A stretch of DNA of 64,000 nucleotides from NCBI RefSeq assembly GCF_009907385.1, contig NZ_JAAATR010000033.1:124001-188000 (forward strand). The letters run 5' to 3'. Positions 62,085 through 64,000 of this stretch are shown piece after piece. This stretch comes from Atlantibacter hermannii. GTDB taxonomy: Bacteria > Pseudomonadota > Gammaproteobacteria > Enterobacterales > Enterobacteriaceae. Made by a program: the position numbers and the translations under genes. The notes under the pieces were generated by a model. That model made no database searches and was not told the origin of the DNA. It was given only the letters and a program-made list of their open reading frames with translations. The first letter of the stretch is position 1. Each line of letters starts with the position of its first letter.

Positions 62085-62161
62085 TGGTGCGTTCGATTGG
62101 ACTCGAACCAACGACCCCCACCATGTCAAGGTGGTGCTCTAACCAACTGAGCTATGAACGC
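62085..62161 (-). tRNA. tRNA-Val (GAC anticodon)
   Basis: Minus strand 77 bases beginning GCGTTCATAGCTCAGTTGG, with anticodon loop CTTGACA (anticodon GAC), T-arm GGTTCGAGTCC and encoded 3' CCA. It closely matches E. coli valV/valW tRNA-Val. A single copy is present, whereas K-12 has two in tandem. It lies between the CHAT remnant and mdtK; tRNA genes are common integration sites. Confidence 0.96.
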
Positions 62162-62300
62162 ATTACTGTGTGACAGCGGGGACGAATATTAGCGGCAGCC
62201 CTGGAGGCTTGCAAGGGAAAAATGGCAATTTTCTTCCGGATTTCACGCGATTGCTGAGCAACTGCGCAAAACGGGGAGAAAGTAATCAGTACCTTAGCCA

Positions 62301-62329
62301 GAAATAAACAGGGCATCCGCAGATGCCCT
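62301..62329 (-). terminator. Terminator of mdtK
   Basis: AGGGCATC-CGCA-GATGCCCT hairpin; on the minus strand a GTTTATTTC tail follows. It sits directly after the mdtK stop. Confidence 0.75.
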
Positions 62330-62335
62330 TTAACA

Positions 62336-63709
62336 TTAGCGCGCCGCGCGCTGCAAAATCACCGACGACGGCTGGCGTTGCAGGAAGCGCATCCGCAGCA
62401 TCATCAAAATCGCCGCTGAGGTCAGCCCGATAATAAAGCCCATCCAGAAGCCTGCCGGCCCCATCGGCTCCACTACCCAGTCGGTCAGCGCCAGAATATA
62501 GCCGCTCGGCAACCCCAGCACCCAGTACGCGGTGAACGTAATAAAGAAAATTGAACGCGTATCTTTGTAACCGCGCAGGATGCCGCTGCCGATCACCTGG
62601 ATGGAGTCGGAAATCTGATAAATCGCCGCCAGCAGCATCAGTTGGGTAGCAAGGGCGATAACCGCCGGATTGTCGTTATACAGCAGGGCGATAGGCTCGC
62701 GAAAAATCACCGTGAACAGCGCGGTGAACACCGCCATGCACACGCCGACGCCCAGACCGGTCCGGGCGGCGGTTTGCGCTTCCAGGGTGGAACCCTGGCC
62801 CAGGCGATAGCCCACGCGAATGGTCACTGCCGCGCCCAGCGACAGCGGCAATACGAACATCAGCGAGCTGAAGTTGAGGGCGATCTGATGACCGGCCACG
62901 TTGACAATCCCCAGCGGCGATACCAGCAAGGCCACCACCGCAAACAGCGTGACTTCGAAAAACAGTGCCAGCGCGATGGGCAGACCCAGTTGGGTCAGGC
63001 GTTTCAACACTGCCCAGTCTGGTTTCTGGAACCCGGTGGCGCTGTGAATATCGCGCATTGAACGGGCGCGGGTGACATAAGAACGCATGGCGATAAACAT
63101 CACCCAGTACACCGCCGCCGTCGCCACACCGCAGCCGACGCCGCCCAGTTCCGGCATCCCGAAATGGCCGTAAATAAAGATATAGTTCACCGGAATGTTA
63201 ACCAGCAGGCCGATAAAGCCCATCACCATACCCGGTTTGGTTTTCGCCAGCCCTTCGCACTGGTTACGCATCACCTGGAAAAAAAGGTAGCCCGGTGCGC
63301 CCCACAGCAGCGCCCGCAGGTAGCCAACCGCTTTATCAGCCATCAGGGGGTCAATATCGTGCATGGCGTGGATGATATAACCGGCATTCCACAGCACGAA
63401 CATCACTAACAGCGACACCATACCCGCCAGCCAGAAGCCCTGCTGGACTTGATGGGGCACGCGGTCACGCCGCCCTGAGCCGTTAAGCTGGGCGATAACC
63501 GGCGTCAGCGCCAGCAGCAGGCCATGGCCGAACAGGATCGCGGGCAGCCATACCGAGGTGCCAATGGCAACGGCGGCCATATCGGTGGCGCTGTAACCAC
63601 CGGCCATCACCGTATCGACGAATCCCATTGCGGTTTGGGCGATTTGCGCGAGGATCACCGGGATCGCCAGAGCTAATAACTGACGCGCTTCGACAAAATA
63701 CTTCTGCAC
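62336..63709 (-). CDS. mdtK: Multidrug efflux MATE transporter MdtK
   Basis: A 457-residue MATE-family Na+/drug antiporter (NorE/NorM type), same length as E. coli MdtK, exporting fluoroquinolones and other drugs. Twelve hydrophobic segments in two halves; the N-half has [23 protein letters not shown] and the C-half [29 protein letters not shown]. Start is the GTG at 63709 ([12 protein letters not shown]), with AAGGTG upstream and agreement with E. coli; the frame is open to 63769. Divergent from ribC. Confidence 0.94.
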   Translation of the reverse strand: MQKYFVEARQLLALAIPVILAQIAQTAMGFVDTVMAGGYSATDMAAVAIGTSVWLPAILFGHGLLLALTPVIAQLNGSGRRDRVPHQVQQGFWLAGMVSLLVMFVLWNAGYIIHAMHDIDPLMADKAVGYLRALLWGAPGYLFFQVMRNQCEGLAKTKPGMVMGFIGLLVNIPVNYIFIYGHFGMPELGGVGCGVATAAVYWVMFIAMRSYVTRARSMRDIHSATGFQKPDWAVLKRLTQLGLPIALALFFEVTLFAVVALLVSPLGIVNVAGHQIALNFSSLMFVLPLSLGAAVTIRVGYRLGQGSTLEAQTAARTGLGVGVCMAVFTALFTVIFREPIALLYNDNPAVIALATQLMLLAAIYQISDSIQVIGSGILRGYKDTRSIFFITFTAYWVLGLPSGYILALTDWVVEPMGPAGFWMGFIIGLTSAAILMMLRMRFLQRQPSSVILQRAAR

Positions 63710-63928
63710 GAGAACACCTTTTATATTGTTGTTATATGAAAAACAAAAAGCCGCCAACGGTGGCAGCAAGAAGAGGTTGCAGGGGAATAGTCAGACTATT
63801 GTAGCGGGAGTTCATTATTAAGCCAGTGAATTGTGTAACCTACTGGCAAGCGCAATTTTCACCTGTTATTGTGCATGCATCGTGTGAATGGCACCTTGCC
63901 AGTTTGCTGTTATTCAGGAGTTAGCCTT
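63710..63928 (+). promoter_or_regulatory. mdtK-ribC divergent intergenic region
   Basis: 219 bases with promoters for both genes. CTGGCAAG near 63844 and CTTGCCAG near 63895 form an 8-base inverted repeat over about 45 bases, of unknown role. CAGGAG before the ribC ATG is its ribosome binding site. No FMN riboswitch was recognised. Confidence 0.4.
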
Positions 63929-64000
63929 ATGTTTACCGGTATTGTCCAGGGCGTGGCGAAAATTATCGCCATCGATGAAAAACCGAATTTCCGTACCCAC
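63929..64000 (+). CDS. ribC: Riboflavin synthase alpha chain, N-terminal part (window edge)
   Basis: The last 24 codons, MFTGIVQGVAKIIAIDEKPNF..., match the start of E. coli riboflavin synthase (RibC, also called RibE), which makes riboflavin by dismutation of two molecules of 6,7-dimethyl-8-ribityllumazine. CAGGAG lies 11 bases before the ATG. The gene leaves the window. Confidence 0.93.
   Translation, partial: MFTGIVQGVAKIIAIDEKPNFRTH

Overview
The window is chromosomal DNA of a gamma-proteobacterium of the family Enterobacteriaceae. Protein sequences and gene order follow the E. coli K-12 segments astE-spy-ves-cho-nadE-osmE-katE-cedA-tcyP-ydjM, yniCBA-ydiZ-pfkB-ydiY, thrS-infC-rpmI-rplT-pheMST-ihfA-btuCED-nlpC-ydiV-selO, aroH-ppsR-ppsA-rprA-ydiK-ydiJ-menI, sufABCDSE-ldtE-lpp-pykF and mdtK-ribC. 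The complete haem-uptake locus, the kduD insertion and the palindromic repeat suggest an Enterobacter/Klebsiella/Kosakonia-like genus rather than Escherichia. The genus cannot be fixed by reading alone.

Layout. 1-6.5 kb: end of the arginine succinyltransferase (ast) pathway, envelope-stress chaperone spy, ves, SOS nuclease cho, a YddG-like exporter not at this place in K-12, nadE and osmE. 6.5-9.2 kb: an accessory insert where K-12 has the chb operon. It holds a type VI secretion effector that fuses an Hcp tube protein to a DUF2235 (Tle1-type) lipase, with an overlapping DUF2931 lipoprotein as probable immunity protein. 9.3-20.2 kb: katE, cedA, tcyP, SOS gene ydjM, a lone KdgR-boxed kduD, hxpB, a 200-bp palindromic element, yniB, yniA, ydiZ, pfkB and ydiY. 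20.4-30.6 kb: the translation cluster (thrS, infC with AUU start, rpmI, rplT, the pheM attenuator, pheST, ihfA), then vitamin B12 import (btuCED) and nlpC. 30.9-39.1 kb: the flagellar anti-activator rflP/ydiV, selO, and a full Fur-boxed hemP-hmuRSTUV haem locus; K-12 keeps only hemP (ydiE) there. 39.2-49.3 kb: aroH with TrpR operator, ppsR/ppsA with Cra box, sRNA RprA, ydiK, ydiJ and menI. 49.3-50 kb: three small genes (a 32-codon ORF, an Asp/Pro-rich protein and a GlgS-like protein). 50.5-57.2 kb: suf Fe-S assembly operon and ldtE. 57.2-64 kb: lpp, pykF, a 47-codon gene, osmC, fumD, a decayed CHAT/caspase-like gene, tRNA-Val(GAC), mdtK and the start of ribC.

The most notable items are the Hcp-lipase effector/immunity pair, the frameshifted CHAT-protease remnant beside tRNA-Val, the attenuator-like leader of ydiY, the long palindromic element between hxpB and yniB, and the cluster of small genes before suf. 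Many regulatory sites are legible directly: BaeR, LexA (two), KdgR, TrpR, Cra (two), Fur (two), the thrS operator hairpin and the pheM attenuator. No CRISPR array, intact insertion sequence, prophage or rRNA gene was seen.
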